Shown here: piece by piece, positions 5,129 to 5,830 of the stretch
How the letters are laid out: each line of letters opens with the position of its first letter
Numbering within the stretch: the first letter of the stretch is position 1
Assembly (NCBI GenBank): GCA_905233515.1
Contig: CAJOEQ010000193.1
Coordinates: 1-5,830, forward strand
Origin: an uncultured Synergistales bacterium
Lineage (GTDB): Bacteria; Synergistota; Synergistia; Synergistales; Aminobacteriaceae
Direction: 5' to 3'
DNA: 5,830 nucleotides
Position numbers and translations under genes: made by a program
The notes under the pieces: generated by a model
The model's database searches: none
Seen by the model: the letters and a program-made list of their open reading frames with translations, nothing else
What the model was told of the DNA's origin: nothing

Positions 5129-5830
5129 ATGGGTAGCACATTCGGAGGCTTAGAACTTGGCAGAAATGCTCTAAACGCTTTCAGACTGGGAATGCAAACT
5201 GTTGGACATAATATTTCAAATATGGGAACGGAGGGCTATTCTCGTCAACGCGTAAATTTCGGGACGGCTGTTCCTATGGATTTGCCGAATATAGGCCAAG
5301 TAGGTCAGGGCGTAAATATTGAAAGCATACAAAGAATCCGCGATCAATTTCTTGATTTCCAGTTCAGAGACAATCAGGCACTATTAGGCTACTGGGAGAA
5401 AATTAACGACTTATACGACAATATACAAAGTTATATAGCTGAACCGAATTCTACGGGGATTCGTGCGGCAATGGATACTTTTTTCACCGAATTGCAGACC
5501 GTCCAGCAATCTCCCGAAGATACTTCAGCACGTCGCAGTCTTGTTGAGTCAGCCCGCTCAATAGGTGATATGCTTTCTGCTTTAGATACAAATTTTAATA
5601 CTTATAATAATTCTATAAATCTTGAGATTCAGGAAAAAGTAACAGAAGCAAACGGCATGTTATATGATATTGCCGCGTTGAATCATGAAATTTATAAAGC
5701 AGAAGCAATGAATCAAAACGCCAATGATTTACGGGATCAGCGCGATTTATTAATTGATAAGCTCTCAAAGATGATAGATATTTCTTATAATGAGCCTCTA
5801 GAATCAAACGGAGTCCCCGGTGAATTCTTT
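5129..5830 (+). CDS. flgK: Flagellar hook-associated protein 1 FlgK, N-terminal part (runs off the right edge)
   Basis: FlgK forms the first ring of the junction between hook and filament and is exported through the flagellar type III system with FlgN as chaperone. The frame is open from ATG 5129 to the window end, 234 codons, about a third to half of a usual FlgK. The N-terminal flagellar rod/hook domain is clear: a GRNALNAFRLGMQTVGHN segment (11-28) followed by ISNMGTEGYSRQRV (29-42). The motif GQVGQGVNIESIQRIRDQFLD starts near residue 56. The NDLRDQRDLLIDKLS segment near the end is also typical of FlgK. The ribosome site is a G-rich run (5110-5115) 13 nt upstream, slightly far. The gap of 27 bp to flgN places it in the same operon. 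There is no signal peptide, as expected for flagellar export. Confidence 0.95.
   Translation, partial: MGSTFGGLELGRNALNAFRLGMQTVGHNISNMGTEGYSRQRVNFGTAVPMDLPNIGQVGQGVNIESIQRIRDQFLDFQFRDNQALLGYWEKINDLYDNIQSYIAEPNSTGIRAAMDTFFTELQTVQQSPEDTSARRSLVESARSIGDMLSALDTNFNTYNNSINLEIQEKVTEANGMLYDIAALNHEIYKAEAMNQNANDLRDQRDLLIDKLSKMIDISYNEPLESNGVPGEFF

Overview
The window is AT-rich bacterial DNA with two complete-looking transcription blocks and two genes cut by the window edges. No rRNA, tRNA, CRISPR array, insertion sequence or integrase is visible. The mix of a flagellar flgM-flgN-flgK block, mannonate dehydratase, two small families typical of anaerobic gut bacteria (DUF4405, DUF4491) and strong AGGAGG ribosome sites suggests a motile anaerobe, perhaps host-associated. 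A Synergistaceae member or a Firmicute-like lineage would fit. This placement is an inference from gene content and base composition, not from a marker gene.

Layout. At the left edge (to 383) is the C-terminal end of a DUF1919-type protein on the + strand, followed by a weak AT-rich hairpin with a T-run. A non-coding stretch of about 250 bp holds a 12-bp tandem repeat, two candidate promoters and a 14-bp direct repeat. It leads into a secreted alpha/beta-hydrolase (esterase/lipase of the hormone-sensitive-lipase type, 641-1645). A bidirectional hairpin terminator separates this gene from a leftward block.

The leftward block (4056 down to 1693) reads uxuA (mannonate dehydratase, hexuronate breakdown), a DUF4405 membrane protein with cytochrome-b-like histidines, a DUF4491 small membrane protein and a double zinc-ribbon protein. 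The gaps are 9, 2 and 37 bp, so the first three look like one operon. The fourth may also have its own promoter, lying over the stop codon of the DUF4491 gene.

A divergent intergenic region of about 275 bp carries an extended -10 promoter for uxuA and a candidate sigma-28 promoter facing right. The flagellar block then follows: flgM (anti-sigma-28 factor), flgN (export chaperone for hook-associated proteins) and the start of flgK (hook-associated protein 1), which runs off the right edge. FlgM would hold sigma-28 until the hook is complete, FlgN would deliver FlgK to the export gate, and FlgK would form the hook-filament junction.

I see no convincing entirely new system. The least explained part is the uxuA / DUF4405 / DUF4491 / zinc-ribbon cluster, where a sugar-acid enzyme is joined to two membrane proteins of unknown role.
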